Counted from the first letter of the stretch, positions 19,656 through 29,375 are shown. The stretch: DNA of 64,000 nucleotides from Acinetobacter sp. XH1741 (GCF_041021895.1 NZ_CP157428.1:1426001-1490000); one strand, 5' to 3'. A program made the numbers and translations. Notes: a model not told the origin generated them from the letters alone.

Positions 19656-20693
19656 TTATAGGAATGATTCAGGCTGTTTTGCCGCAGTACGCGCCGTTTG
19701 TGGGCTAATTACACCACGAGACACTAAGTTTTTTAAGCTTTGATCGAGGGTCGTCATACCATGGTTAGCACCCGTCTGAATGGCTGAATACATTTGTGCG
19801 ACTTTGTTTTCACGAATTAAGTTACGAATAGCAGGAATACCAATCATGATTTCATGTGCTGCTACACGACCACCACCGTTCTTTTTAAGTAAGGTTTGTG
19901 AAATAACGGCTTGTAAAGATTCAGACAGCATGGCACGAACCATGTCTTTTTCTTCGGCAGGGAATACGTCAATTACACGGTCAATGGTTTTTGCGGCAGA
20001 AGTCGTATGAAGTGTACCGAACACCAAGTGACCCGTTTCGGCAGCAGTTAATGCTAAACGAATCGTTTCAAGGTCACGCATCTCACCGACCAGAATAATA
20101 TCTGGGTCTTCACGTAGTGCTGAGCGAAGTGCTTCATTAAAGCCATGTGTATCACGATGTACTTCACGCTGGTTAATCAGGCATTTCTTTGACTGATGTA
20201 CAAATTCGATGGGGTCTTCAACCGTTAAAATATGGTCATAGCGATTTTCATTAATGTAGTCCATCATCGCTGCAAGGGTGGTTGATTTACCCGAACCGGT
20301 TGGACCTGTCACCAGTACAATCCCACGAGGATAATCACAGATATCTTTAAAGATTTGACCTAAGCCTAAATCTTCCATGGTGAGTACTTTAGATGGAATG
20401 GTACGAAATACCGCGCCAGCACCACGGTTTTGGTTAAATGCGTTCACACGAAAACGGGCAACATTAGGTACTTCAAAAGAAAAGTCGGTTTCGAGTTTTT
20501 CTTCATAGTCACGGCGCTGTTTATCGTTCATGATGTCATAAACAAGGCGGTGGACATCTTTATGTTCTAAGGCTGGTAAGTTAATACGGCGAACTTCACC
20601 ATCGACACGAATCATTGGTGGCATGCCAGCAGACAAGTGTAAATCGGAAGCGCCATTTTTCACAGAGAAGGCAAGTAGCTCTGTAATATCCAT
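19656..20693 (-). CDS. pilT: Type IV pilus retraction ATPase PilT
   Basis: Main ATPase of pilus retraction. From the ATG at 20693 the product is 345 residues (P. aeruginosa PilT about 344) and begins MDITELLAFSVKNGASDLHLS. A GGGGA ribosome site lies a few bases upstream of this codon. Upstream in-frame starts at 20768 add a non-conserved extension. Motifs: Walker A GPTGSGKST, Asp box LTVEDPIEF, Walker B LVGEMRD, His box GTLHTTSA, and AIRNLIRENK (the AIRNLIRE motif required for retraction). Divergent from yggS. Confidence 0.95.
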   Translation of the reverse strand: MDITELLAFSVKNGASDLHLSAGMPPMIRVDGEVRRINLPALEHKDVHRLVYDIMNDKQRRDYEEKLETDFSFEVPNVARFRVNAFNQNRGAGAVFRTIPSKVLTMEDLGLGQIFKDICDYPRGIVLVTGPTGSGKSTTLAAMMDYINENRYDHILTVEDPIEFVHQSKKCLINQREVHRDTHGFNEALRSALREDPDIILVGEMRDLETIRLALTAAETGHLVFGTLHTTSAAKTIDRVIDVFPAEEKDMVRAMLSESLQAVISQTLLKKNGGGRVAAHEIMIGIPAIRNLIRENKVAQMYSAIQTGANHGMTTLDQSLKNLVSRGVISPQTARTAAKQPESFL

Positions 20694-20819
20694 AATTTCC
20701 CCAAGTAAATCAAAATATGTCATTATTTTGTAGAATAATATACGGCTTTCACCGAGGCTTACCAACACTTCGCTTTAGGTGAAAAGCAAAAAAGTTTTTT
20801 GAAAATGAGAACCTTGTCA

Positions 20820-21512
20820 ATGAATTACTTGCAAGATGCGCGACAGCACGTATTACAGCAAATCCAAACTGCTTGTGAGCATGTTCAGCGTGCGCCTGAA
20901 ACAGTGCAACTTTTAGCCGTATCAAAAACACATCCGAGTGAAAGATTGCGTGAAATGTATGCGGCAGGGCAAAGAGCATTTGGCGAAAACTATTTACAAG
21001 AAGCTTTGGACAAAATTGAAGCTCTGCATGATTTAGACATTGAATGGCATTTTATTGGACATGTTCAACGCAATAAGACTAAGTACTTGGCTGAAAAGTT
21101 TGATTGGGTACATGGTGTAGATCGCTTGATTATTGCAGAGCGCTTATCTAACCAGCGTGGTGATGACCAAGCTGCACTTAATATTTGTTTGCAAGTCAAT
21201 ATTGATGGCCAAGACAGTAAAGATGGCTGCGCACCTGAAGAAGTTGCCGAGTTGGTCGCTCAAATAAGTCAACTGCCGAAAATCAAATTACGTGGTTTGA
21301 TGGTGATTCCTGCACCAGACAATACTGCTGCTTTTGCAGATGCCAAAAAGTTATTTGATGAAGTGAAAGGCCAGCATGCTCATGTGCAAGACTGGGACAC
21401 ATTAAGTATGGGAATGTCAGGTGATTTAGAGGCTGCAATTGCCGCAGGTTCAACCATGGTTCGTGTAGGTACGGCTTTGTTTGGAAAACGTGACCCGATT
21501 GAGAAAAAATAA
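20820..21512 (+). CDS. yggS: YggS/PLPBP-family pyridoxal phosphate homeostasis protein
   Basis: PLP-binding protein of the alanine-racemase N-terminal barrel fold, involved in vitamin B6 and amino-acid homeostasis. The PLP lysine lies in LLAVSKTHP near residue 33; FGENYLQEALDK, WHFIGHVQRNK, and SMGMSGDLEAAI with RVGTALFG are family blocks. I choose the ATG at 20820 (230 residues); an earlier ATG at 20799 is possible and neither has a clear ribosome site. The divergent pilT-yggS pairing is conserved in pseudomonads. Confidence 0.92.
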   Translation: MNYLQDARQHVLQQIQTACEHVQRAPETVQLLAVSKTHPSERLREMYAAGQRAFGENYLQEALDKIEALHDLDIEWHFIGHVQRNKTKYLAEKFDWVHGVDRLIIAERLSNQRGDDQAALNICLQVNIDGQDSKDGCAPEEVAELVAQISQLPKIKLRGLMVIPAPDNTAAFADAKKLFDEVKGQHAHVQDWDTLSMGMSGDLEAAIAAGSTMVRVGTALFGKRDPIEKK

Positions 21513-21619
21513 CTTTTACGGTTTATTTAAATATTTTGTGGTGAAACTGTAATCAGTTAATTTAAATTTAATTTTCCTCATTTATAAACCAGATATTTTA
21601 ATATTTGAGTGTGTAATGT

Positions 21620-22462
21620 ATGGATTTGTTGCATGTTTTCATTCTGGCAGTCATTCAGGGTTTTGCTGAATTATTGCCAGTTTCTAGTTCCGCACACGTT
21701 ATTTTAGCTGAAAAGTTAATGGGGTATGATCCATCTGCACCTGACATGACATTCTTACTTGTGATGTTGCATACAGGTACGATGTTTGCCGTGATCGTTT
21801 ACTTTTGGAAATCTTGGAAAAAGACCTATTTTTCTTCTTGGGAAAGTTTTAAAAAACAAGCCTTCTATATTATTTTGGCAACCCTAATTACAGGTGTGCT
21901 CGGTTTAGCGCTCCAATCTATTATTAAACATGTATTCTTCGGCGGCGCGAGCAGCTTCGAAATTGAGCATTTGTTTAGTAACTCAAAATTAATGGCGGCT
22001 GCACTGATTTCGGCTGGTGTTCTGATTATTTTATCTTCGCGTTTAGATCGTGGCCAACAAGGTGAAATTAGTTTGCGTAGTGCTTCTATTATTGGGGCAG
22101 TGCAAGCGTTATGTTTACCTTTCCGTGGCTTCTCTCGCTCTGGTGCAACCATTTCTACAGGTCTGTTTTTGGGCGTATCGCGTCAAAAAGCTGAAGAGTT
22201 CAGTTTTGCACTGGCTGTGGTATTAACACCAGCAGTGATTTTAAAAGAATTATACCGTTTAATTCACGCTCAAGGCTTACAAACAGTTGCTCATGGTCAA
22301 GTGTTCCATTCAATGGTTCCAAGCTTATTGGGTATGTGCTTTAGCTTTGGTGCTGGTCTTTTGGCATTAAAATGGTTGTCTTCATGGTTAGAACATGGAC
22401 GCTGGCATTTGTTCGGTATGTACTGTATTGGTTTTGCAGTTGTCGTACTCTGCGTGAATTAA
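21620..22462 (+). CDS. uppP: Undecaprenyl-diphosphatase UppP (BacA)
   Basis: Integral membrane phosphatase recycling undecaprenyl pyrophosphate for cell-wall synthesis; overproduction gives bacitracin resistance. Family signature AVIQGFAELLPVSSSAH near residue 10, and the second motif appears as FRGFSRSGATIS near 173. That loop has R-G-F where many homologues have P-G-T, but the SRSGAT core is intact. About eight hydrophobic segments and 280 residues are normal. Monocistronic, ending in a strong terminator. Confidence 0.92.
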   Translation: MDLLHVFILAVIQGFAELLPVSSSAHVILAEKLMGYDPSAPDMTFLLVMLHTGTMFAVIVYFWKSWKKTYFSSWESFKKQAFYIILATLITGVLGLALQSIIKHVFFGGASSFEIEHLFSNSKLMAAALISAGVLIILSSRLDRGQQGEISLRSASIIGAVQALCLPFRGFSRSGATISTGLFLGVSRQKAEEFSFALAVVLTPAVILKELYRLIHAQGLQTVAHGQVFHSMVPSLLGMCFSFGAGLLALKWLSSWLEHGRWHLFGMYCIGFAVVVLCVN

Positions 22463-22513
22463 TTTTTTGATGTTTTAAAAAATAAAAAATTAGTACAAGA
22501 TCATACAAGAAAG

Positions 22514-22541
22514 AAGGGGGCGTAAATAATACGCCCCTTTG
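22514..22541 (+). terminator. Rho-independent terminator of uppP
   Basis: GGGGCGTA-aataa-TACGCCCC hairpin followed by TTT. Confidence 0.8.
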
Positions 22542-22585
22542 TTATATAAGATTCAATCAAGTTTAAGATATGAAATCCTAATAAA

Positions 22586-25500
22586 TTAACCCACGACCTC
22601 AATCGTACTTGCACCCGCACCGAGGGGTTTCACCTGAATTTGTACAGGAATACGTTCATGCATTTCTTGAATGTGTGAAATGAGAATAACCTGACGTCCT
22701 TGGTTTTGCAGTTGGTCTAAAGCATTCATGACCATGTGCAAAGAAGAAGCATCCAAAGTACCAAAGCCTTCATCAATAAACAGCGATTCAATTTTCATTG
22801 AACCCGATGCCATATTGGCAATTGCTAACGATAAAGCCAATGCTGTTAAGAACGACTCACCGCCTGATAGCGATGCAACAGAGCGAGTTTCTCCATCCAT
22901 GTCGTGGTCAATAATCGCAAGGCTTAAAGACTGATCTAGACGTTTTAGCGTATAGCGCTGAGATAGCATCGCCAGTTGCTGGTTGGCATGTTCAACTAAA
23001 ATATCTAGGTGATATTGCTGGGCATAGTCACGGAATTCTTTACCTTTAGCATCACCAATGAGACCTGAAATTTTGCTCCAGCGATGTTCTTCTTGCTGAA
23101 TAGTTTGAATTTGCTCGGCGTATTGTTGCTGCCTAACAAGATTTTGCTGATGCATTTCGAGTTTAAGTTTCAGTCGATCACGTACTTCAAGCTGTGCTTT
23201 AAGCTCTGCAATATTATCCTGAATAAGGCCAACGAGCTTTTCATGCTCAATATCTGGCTGAGTTTGTAAGTGCTCAGTCAGTTGCTCTTGCATGGTTTTT
23301 AGGGCAGAGGAGGCTTCACTTAAAAGACGTTCGGCATGATTAAGACGGTTACGAATATCTTGCTCTTGCGCTGAATTGATCTGTAGCAGCACAGTAAGCT
23401 CAGATGCCTCAAAATCAGCTTGAGCTTTTAACCAGTTTTGAATTTGGTCATTAAGCTGCTGCTGATGCTGTTCTGTGTGTTGATATTGATGCTTGAGGTG
23501 ATCGAGCGCCTGCTTTTGCTGCTCAAAGTGTTGTCTAGTCTGTTCGAAACGTTGTTTAGCCTCATGATACGCCGTTTGTTGCTGCTGGCGTTTAGCATCG
23601 TGCTCAATTAACCATTCATGCGGTTTAATGTCAGCGCGGCCTGTCATTTGTTGAATGAGTGACACCGCTTTTTCGTTATTTTGTTGGCCTTTAAGCGTAA
23701 TTTCTTTGAGATTTTGATCGACCTCATCAATTTGTTTGGTCATTTGTTCAAGGTTGGCAGCCAGCATTTTAAGTTCTTGTTGCTGCTGTTCAAAACGCTG
23801 TGCAAGCTGTTCTTGTTGTTCAAGTTGCTTGGCGCGTGCATCAAGAATAGTCCAAGTCTGCTTAGCCGTTTGGCTACTCGACTGCTGCCACGCGTGCTGC
23901 TCGGTTTCCGATAAACACTCAACAATATGTTGAACTTGTTGTTGCCATTGCTGGGCTGTATTCAGCAAGCTTTCACTGCGTTGGATATATTGAACGAGCT
24001 GATTATGCTGTTTAATCGCTTGGGTTAAACGCAAGCTTTCCGACTCAAATGTACTCATCGCAGTTTGTGCGGCTTGTCTGAGCTCGTTAAGCGTTTGCAA
24101 AATTTGCTCAGGAGTCTGATTAAGTTCAATGTGGAACTGATTGAGGTTAAAAGCTTGCTCAAGTTCTTGCTTTAAGTTTGCTTGTTTTGCTTGAAATTGA
24201 GCTAGATATTTCTGAACTTGCTCAAGCTCGGCATGACACTGGGTCAGCGCATGTTGCTGGGTTTGCCATGCATTAAATTTAGTTTGCTCTAGTGCTACGG
24301 CTTGTTGTTCTTGTTGCTGCTGCAAATCGAATAAAGCTTTAGAGACTGCACTGTCATCAACACGGTAAGGGTGATGGGTGCTTCCACACACTAAACAAGC
24401 TTCGCCGTCTTTAAGATTGGCTCGTAACTGTTCAATATTTTCAGTATGTAATAAACGCTGCTGTTGCAGAATGTGTTGTAACTTTTCACGTTCAGTTTTT
24501 GCTGTTTGGTAATCTTGCTCAGCCGACTGATAAAGCGCTTTGAGCTGTTGCTCTTGGGCTAAAGTTTGGGTCTGTTTTTCGGTGAATTGCTGAAGTTCAG
24601 CATAGAGCTCATGATAAATTTTTAGTTTCTGTTGAATCAGATTTAACTGCGTGATTTGAGCAAGTTTTTGCTCTTTATCTTTACGCTGTTGCTCAAGTTT
24701 TAAATCAATTTGTTCAACTGTGCCTAGAGAAGCCGTCAGTTGTTCAAGTTCACTTTTAGCTTCCGATAATTTTTGGCGAGCAAGGGTAGGGTTACCAAGC
24801 TGCTGTTCAATCGCTTGGTAATTTTGAATAAATTGCCCAAGTTGATTTAAATGCGCTGAGAGGCCTTTGTCTAATACAGCATATTGCTGAGTCTGGGTAA
24901 GTTGCTGTTGAAGATGAATTTTGTTCTGCTCAAGCTGTGCAATATGCTGTTGTACAACGTTTTGCTGCTGTTGCAACGGACTAAGTTTTTGCTCAAGAGT
25001 ATGTCTTTTTTCTTTGCATTTTTTATATTCATCGGCAATAAAAGCACGTTCTTGAATGGACTGTCGAACTTGATTTAAAGCTTGTTGATGCTGTTGCTCA
25101 AAATCGAGCGTTTGTTTGAGCTCTTGTTCTGCAAGTTGATATTGCTTTTGTCCCGTTTCAAAAACTTGCACCAACTCATTAAACTTGGTTTGAGCTTGCT
25201 GAATTTGCGGCTCAAGCTGTTGTAGCGTTTGTAAATTTTGAGCTTGCTGAAAAACTTGTGGGCGTATTTCAGAGAAAACTTCAAGTCGTTTTAATTGCTC
25301 ACGCTCACCAGCCAATTGTTGATGATGGTTTTGCTGGGTTTGAAACTGTTGCTGTTTAGCCTGAACCTCTTGCTCAAGTTTGGCTTTACGCTCAAACCAT
25401 TGTTGTTGTTTGTCTAAGACATTTTTTTGCTGTTCTAACTGTTGACGGTTTTGTTCAGCTTGCTGATATTGCTCGGTAAATGCAGCAATTTCTTCATCAG

Positions 25501-26182
25501 ATAAAATTTCAATATGGCCTAAAAACTCTTCGAGCTGTTTACGCTGCTTTGCAATATCTGCTGTTTTACGAAAAGCCAGCTCACCGATTTTGGCGAAAAT
25601 ACTAGAGTTGGTCAGGTACTCGAGTAACTCACCGCGTTCACTGTCTCGTGCTTTTAAAAATGCAGTGACTTCTGACTGAGCAAGCAATACCGCACGGGTA
25701 AACTGTTCAAATGAAAGCTGGGTAATTTGCTTAACTTTTTCATCAACCGCTTTGGCTTTATCGGCAAGCACCACACCATCGGTCAGACATTTTAAGTGGC
25801 GCTGTACACTTTGTAATTTGCCATTTGGGTTTTCACGTGCACGTTTAATTTCCCAACGTGCCAAATAGCGTTTTTGATCTTGGGCAATAAAGCAAAGCTC
25901 AGCAAAACCATGTCCTGTACCACGGCGTAAGACCGTCAAAGGTGAGTTAGTGAGTAACTCGGAGCCATCGACATCTTTTAATTTACCATCGCTGTCTTTA
26001 AGACGTGGAACCCGATTAAACAAAGCCAAACACATGGCGTCTAAAATGGTCGATTTACCTGCGCCTGTTTTCCCTACAATTGCAATTAAACCCGCATGGG
26101 CGAGGGGTGCGCTTTCAAAGTCAATAAAGTGTTCATCAGAAAGAGATGCCAGATTTTTTATTCGAATGGATAAAATTTTCAT
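22586..26182 (-). CDS. sbcC: Exonuclease SbcCD, ATPase subunit SbcC
   Basis: SMC-like ATPase of the Mre11/Rad50-type nuclease that cuts DNA hairpins and ends. Walker A GKTGAGKST is near residue 36, and the ABC signature LSGGESFLTALALSLA and Walker B LFIDEGFGTLD are close to the C-terminus. Between them lie two very long Gln/Glu/Leu-rich coiled-coil arms meeting at the zinc hook CLVCGSTHHP (CxxC) near residue 600. The length of 1198 is longer than E. coli SbcC (about 1048), due to the arms. Begins nine bases after sbcD. Confidence 0.94.
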   Translation of the reverse strand: MKILSIRIKNLASLSDEHFIDFESAPLAHAGLIAIVGKTGAGKSTILDAMCLALFNRVPRLKDSDGKLKDVDGSELLTNSPLTVLRRGTGHGFAELCFIAQDQKRYLARWEIKRARENPNGKLQSVQRHLKCLTDGVVLADKAKAVDEKVKQITQLSFEQFTRAVLLAQSEVTAFLKARDSERGELLEYLTNSSIFAKIGELAFRKTADIAKQRKQLEEFLGHIEILSDEEIAAFTEQYQQAEQNRQQLEQQKNVLDKQQQWFERKAKLEQEVQAKQQQFQTQQNHHQQLAGEREQLKRLEVFSEIRPQVFQQAQNLQTLQQLEPQIQQAQTKFNELVQVFETGQKQYQLAEQELKQTLDFEQQHQQALNQVRQSIQERAFIADEYKKCKEKRHTLEQKLSPLQQQQNVVQQHIAQLEQNKIHLQQQLTQTQQYAVLDKGLSAHLNQLGQFIQNYQAIEQQLGNPTLARQKLSEAKSELEQLTASLGTVEQIDLKLEQQRKDKEQKLAQITQLNLIQQKLKIYHELYAELQQFTEKQTQTLAQEQQLKALYQSAEQDYQTAKTEREKLQHILQQQRLLHTENIEQLRANLKDGEACLVCGSTHHPYRVDDSAVSKALFDLQQQQEQQAVALEQTKFNAWQTQQHALTQCHAELEQVQKYLAQFQAKQANLKQELEQAFNLNQFHIELNQTPEQILQTLNELRQAAQTAMSTFESESLRLTQAIKQHNQLVQYIQRSESLLNTAQQWQQQVQHIVECLSETEQHAWQQSSSQTAKQTWTILDARAKQLEQQEQLAQRFEQQQQELKMLAANLEQMTKQIDEVDQNLKEITLKGQQNNEKAVSLIQQMTGRADIKPHEWLIEHDAKRQQQQTAYHEAKQRFEQTRQHFEQQKQALDHLKHQYQHTEQHQQQLNDQIQNWLKAQADFEASELTVLLQINSAQEQDIRNRLNHAERLLSEASSALKTMQEQLTEHLQTQPDIEHEKLVGLIQDNIAELKAQLEVRDRLKLKLEMHQQNLVRQQQYAEQIQTIQQEEHRWSKISGLIGDAKGKEFRDYAQQYHLDILVEHANQQLAMLSQRYTLKRLDQSLSLAIIDHDMDGETRSVASLSGGESFLTALALSLAIANMASGSMKIESLFIDEGFGTLDASSLHMVMNALDQLQNQGRQVILISHIQEMHERIPVQIQVKPLGAGASTIEVVG

Positions 26183-26191
26183 GACATATCC

Positions 26192-27448
26192 TTAAGGGGT
26201 TGCATCATTTTCAAGATGTTTTTGTGCTTCTTGTACTAGGCTTAGAAAATCTTTTAAGACCGCATCATCTGCGCTGTAACCTTGTTTTTCCCAGATATTT
26301 TGAAATAGTTTTTCTGGTGTTGGTGGTTCAAGAGCGATGTGCTGAGTGGTATTTGAATCGGTCGAGTCTTTATTGACATATTGGCGTGAAATACGCACTA
26401 AACGATAGCGCTCAGGTGGTAAGGCTGCTTCAAACTGCTGACGTAAATTGGGCTGTGGCGGCGTTAAACTATAGTATTCAATATCGACATATTCACGGTG
26501 GTCAATATTTTCAATCACGCCGTGTGGCAAAGCTTTGAGTTGTTGTAGCACTTCGTTTAACTCACCACGAATGCGGTGTAATTGTATGCAACGCGGAATT
26601 TCTACTGCTTCAAATTGCAAACGGTTGTCTGTATCTTGAGTAGGGTCAATTTTGACCTCAACCACTTGGTGTTTATAGTTAATTTCACTAAAGGAAAGTG
26701 GAATGGGTGAGCCACTATAACGAATGTGAGGTTGACCTACTTTTTGTGGTTTATGTAAGTGTCCTAGCGCTACATAGTCCACAGCATCTTCAAACAAAGT
26801 CGTTGAAAGCGCTTCTTCATTACCAATAATAATCGGGCGTTCAGAGTCGGATGTTTCCCCACCTTGCATGTGGGCATGCGACATCAAAATAAGTGCTTGA
26901 TCTGGTGTTTTACGACGTTTGGCTTCGGCAATCAGTTGCTGGTGCAAATAAGCAATTGCGTTTTTACTGTTGGTGGTATGTTCATTAAAGCCTGTAATTT
27001 CGGCCGAGCGTAAAAAAGGTAGGGCCAGACACCATGCCACAATATCTTGATTTTGATTATAAATAGGTAAAAGCAGTCGATCGAGATCTAGCGTTTTATC
27101 TTCATTCCAGCGAACTACACCCACGGTTTTTGCATTATATTTTTCTAAGAGTGGTTCAACCTGTTCAATCCTATAGCCTGAGTCATGGTTGCCTGCAATC
27201 ATGAGCGTTTGCATGTGCGGTGCAAGGCGATGTGCATCTGCTAAAAATTGGTAGAGTTGTTTTTGTGCTTGTGAACCTGGATTAATGACATCAAAAATAT
27301 CGCCGGCAATAAGCAGGGCATGCGGTTGTTTTTCTTGGATTTGAGTGAGTAACCAGCTTAAAAATTGTTGGTGTTCGTAGTGGCGTGAATGATTATAAAA
27401 AAACTGTCCCAAATGCCAGTCAGAAGTATGTAGAAAATGTACGGACAT
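26192..27448 (-). CDS. sbcD: Exonuclease SbcCD, nuclease subunit SbcD
   Basis: Mn-dependent calcineurin-type nuclease partner of SbcC. Metal-binding motifs in order: HTSDWHLGQ near the N-terminus, AGDIFDVINPG, IAGNHDSGYR, MSHAHMQGG and LGHLHKPQ. I use the ATG at 27448, giving MSVHFLHTSDWHLG, because family members begin a few residues before the first motif. An ATG at 27460 adds four residues, and neither has a good ribosome site. First gene of the leftward sbcDC operon. Confidence 0.93.
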   Translation of the reverse strand: MSVHFLHTSDWHLGQFFYNHSRHYEHQQFLSWLLTQIQEKQPHALLIAGDIFDVINPGSQAQKQLYQFLADAHRLAPHMQTLMIAGNHDSGYRIEQVEPLLEKYNAKTVGVVRWNEDKTLDLDRLLLPIYNQNQDIVAWCLALPFLRSAEITGFNEHTTNSKNAIAYLHQQLIAEAKRRKTPDQALILMSHAHMQGGETSDSERPIIIGNEEALSTTLFEDAVDYVALGHLHKPQKVGQPHIRYSGSPIPLSFSEINYKHQVVEVKIDPTQDTDNRLQFEAVEIPRCIQLHRIRGELNEVLQQLKALPHGVIENIDHREYVDIEYYSLTPPQPNLRQQFEAALPPERYRLVRISRQYVNKDSTDSNTTQHIALEPPTPEKLFQNIWEKQGYSADDAVLKDFLSLVQEAQKHLENDATP

Positions 27449-27624
27449 AGAAACAGACATCAAGCCAAAATAAACACAGATACGTTAGCATAATTTGGCG
27501 AGAGATTTTATCAAGACATTTTAAAGTGCTCGTTATTTAAGCCCGTAGAAAAACCTGAATTAAATTGTTCACTTTGAACTTTGCTTTGTTACTATCAACT
27601 CAAACAACGAACTTTGAGAATAAA

Positions 27625-28098
27625 ATGACCATTCATGAATACCAAGTAAAAATACAGTGGGAAGGTAATACAGGTACAGGCACTTCATCTTATCGTTCAT
27701 ATAAACGAGACTTTAGTATTCAACATCCTCAAAAGGCCACGATTCAAGGTTCATCAGACCCTGCCTACTTAGGCGATGTGACTAGATGGAACCCCGAAGA
27801 TTTATTGGTTGCTTCCGCCTCAGCTTGTCATAAGCTTTGGTATTTACATCTATGTGCAGTCAATCATATTCATGTACTAAGTTATGTCGATCACGCGCTT
27901 GGATTTATGGAAGATGCAGATCCAGTTAAACGTGGTCACTTTACCCAAATTACTTTAAGACCAGAAGTTGTTTTAGAAAAAGGTGCGGACCAAGAGTTGG
28001 CTGCGAAATTACATGAACAAGCACATCATGAATGTATGATCGCCAACTCTGTGAACTTCCCAATTACATGTGAAGCCAGCTTTAGTTTTGCTGAGTAA
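27625..28098 (+). CDS. OsmC-family peroxiredoxin-like protein
   Basis: Probable thiol-dependent organic-hydroperoxide reductase. The two redox cysteines expected in OsmC proteins appear in SASACHKLW near residue 68 and HHECMIANS near 134, with the conserved NPEDLLVASASACH block. From the ATG at 27625 the length is 157 residues; the longer frame from 27565 has no family match. Single gene, divergent from sbcD. The subgroup (Ohr, OsmC or YhfA) is not certain. Confidence 0.85.
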   Translation: MTIHEYQVKIQWEGNTGTGTSSYRSYKRDFSIQHPQKATIQGSSDPAYLGDVTRWNPEDLLVASASACHKLWYLHLCAVNHIHVLSYVDHALGFMEDADPVKRGHFTQITLRPEVVLEKGADQELAAKLHEQAHHECMIANSVNFPITCEASFSFAE

Positions 28099-28108
28099 TT
28101 AATATGAA

Positions 28109-28137
28109 ATAGCCACCGTTTAAAAGGCGGTGGCTAT
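28109..28137. other. 10-bp perfect hairpin after the OsmC gene
   Basis: ATAGCCACCG (28109-28118) and its exact complement (28128-28137) around a nine-base loop, between convergent genes. There is no clear T run, so a weak or Rho-assisted terminator is the likely role. Confidence 0.55.
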
Positions 28138-28169
28138 AGATTAAAAATAAAGTGGTTAAATAAGCTCTT

Positions 28170-28547
28170 TTAAGCTGCATTTTCATCGGCTTGAAAAATA
28201 CCAAAAACGTTGTGGTCTAAATCGACAAAGTAACCATGCCAAGCGCGGCCGGGAATAGCGAATTTGTCCATCGCGACAATACCGCCTTGCGCTAAAATTT
28301 TTGCTGCCACTTCATCGAAATTTTCCACTTGAATAGAACAGGTAAATGCATTGGTACCGTATTCCATAGGTGGGGTTTGAGCTGGGCGTTTTAACAGTCC
28401 ACCCATAATTGACGGCGTTTCTATACGATAATATTCGATGGGTAAGTTTGGATCTAATTTAAATTGCCAGCCGAACACAGCTTGATAGAACTCTGCGTCG
28501 CGAGCAGGGTTTGAAGACTGGATTTCAAAATAGGCAATAGCGTTCAT
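28170..28547 (-). CDS. VOC-superfamily (glyoxalase-like) protein
   Basis: A 125-residue vicinal-oxygen-chelate fold protein with two beta-alpha-beta-beta-beta modules. IAYFEIQSSNPARDAEFYQAVFGWQF opens it and GYFVDLDHNVFGIFQAD closes it. It resembles the small stand-alone VOC proteins related to glyoxalase and bleomycin-resistance proteins. Metal ligands and substrate cannot be assigned with confidence. It lies about 100 bases downstream of the terminator of the putative minus-strand RNA. Confidence 0.8.
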   Translation of the reverse strand: MNAIAYFEIQSSNPARDAEFYQAVFGWQFKLDPNLPIEYYRIETPSIMGGLLKRPAQTPPMEYGTNAFTCSIQVENFDEVAAKILAQGGIVAMDKFAIPGRAWHGYFVDLDHNVFGIFQADENAA

Positions 28548-28650
28548 ATTATTTAAATCATATTTTTATGGTGTAAATAATATAGACAAAGACTGAATGG
28601 TTGGTGAAGCACCATTGTGTAAGGATAGGGTAAATTTAGGAATGCCAGAT

Positions 28651-28850
28651 AATAAAAACCGACGATTCGAGTGATGAGAGAATCGTCGGTCAAAAACTTC
28701 ATCAAGGGTTTGGCTGCTAACAAAACCTAATCCGAAGGTAGAAAGAGTCGTAATGAAAGGTCACCGAAACAAATTTGCGGATGCCGTGCAAAGGAAGTAT
28801 TCGGTTGCTGCGACCTTATTACCCTATATAACGTCGAGAGATTAGGATTG
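28651..28850 (-). ncRNA. Putative structured small RNA with its own terminator
   Basis: No open frame covers this 375-base gap, yet it is rich in nested complementarity. On the minus strand the order is: CCTAATC-type helix (28840-28846 with 28726-28732), then AAGGTCACCGAA (28757-28768) pairing with TTCGGT (28800-28805) and GACCTT (28812-28817) around a six-base bulge. A perfect 11-bp hairpin (28658-28668 with 28680-28690) follows, running into TTTTATT on that strand, a canonical terminator. This sets the 3' end near 28651 and the length near 200 nt. The promoter would lie in the AT-rich stretch 28855-28915, but I see no clear -10/-35 pair. I do not recognise the family. Confidence 0.55.
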
Positions 28851-28922
28851 GTTGACATAAAAATGAAAAAAAATTGAAAAAAATTTATAATTATTTTTTG
28901 AACTCATAAATTAGGCAAAAAT

Positions 28923-29375
28923 ATGACCAAATTACGTTCTTACTTTCTCTGGTTTTTGCTTTTATGCTTTGGACTTACCTTGGTGGTTGGGGTGGTTGCA
29001 GCAATTTTACCAGCGAGCGTAGGTGGTATTTTAACAGCCGTTCCATATTTAGGTGCAATGATTTTTGTCTTGTTTAGATTTTTAAAGAAAGAACGCCGTG
29101 CGCCGACTGTACAGGAAAAAAAGAAATTTACTTTAGGTTTTACCCTCATTTTTTGGGGCTATAACTTATGTGGTGTTTTATTTGGTTTGTTTTTATTTGC
29201 CAGAAAAGACCCTGAAATTTTGCAAAACTTTATGCTTTACCTCAAACAGCCGCAATTTTTAAGCATTATGGTGATTATGCTTTTAATGTTAGCCATTCCA
29301 CTTTATTTAATTACTTATTGGTTTTATGGCAAGCAAGCACAGCGAATGGCAAGCAAAATGTTTAATACACCATAG
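28923..29375 (+). CDS. Small four-helix membrane protein, ABZJ_00895-like
   Basis: A 150-residue protein with four hydrophobic segments (about residues 5-30, 35-52, 70-92, 110-133) and a short basic C-terminus. From memory it resembles the Acinetobacter family called ABZJ_00895, of unknown function; this is a weak recognition. It is expressed away from the putative RNA at 28651-28850, and the two share an AT-rich intergenic stretch. The TIGR01777 gene follows after 84 bases on the same strand. Confidence 0.6.
   Translation: MTKLRSYFLWFLLLCFGLTLVVGVVAAILPASVGGILTAVPYLGAMIFVLFRFLKKERRAPTVQEKKKFTLGFTLIFWGYNLCGVLFGLFLFARKDPEILQNFMLYLKQPQFLSIMVIMLLMLAIPLYLITYWFYGKQAQRMASKMFNTP

Noticed and set aside
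22728..25284. Several open frames on the strand opposite sbcC and in its other frames
   Set aside because: They lie inside the long Gln/Glu/Leu-rich coiled-coil coding sequence, whose biased codons keep the antisense frames open. None has a ribosome site or recognisable domain.
28658..28690. The 11-bp hairpin read as a plus-strand leader of the gene at 28923
   Set aside because: On the plus strand it is followed by TCAAAAAC with no T run and lies over 230 bases from the gene. On the minus strand it has a proper T tail, so the minus orientation is preferred.
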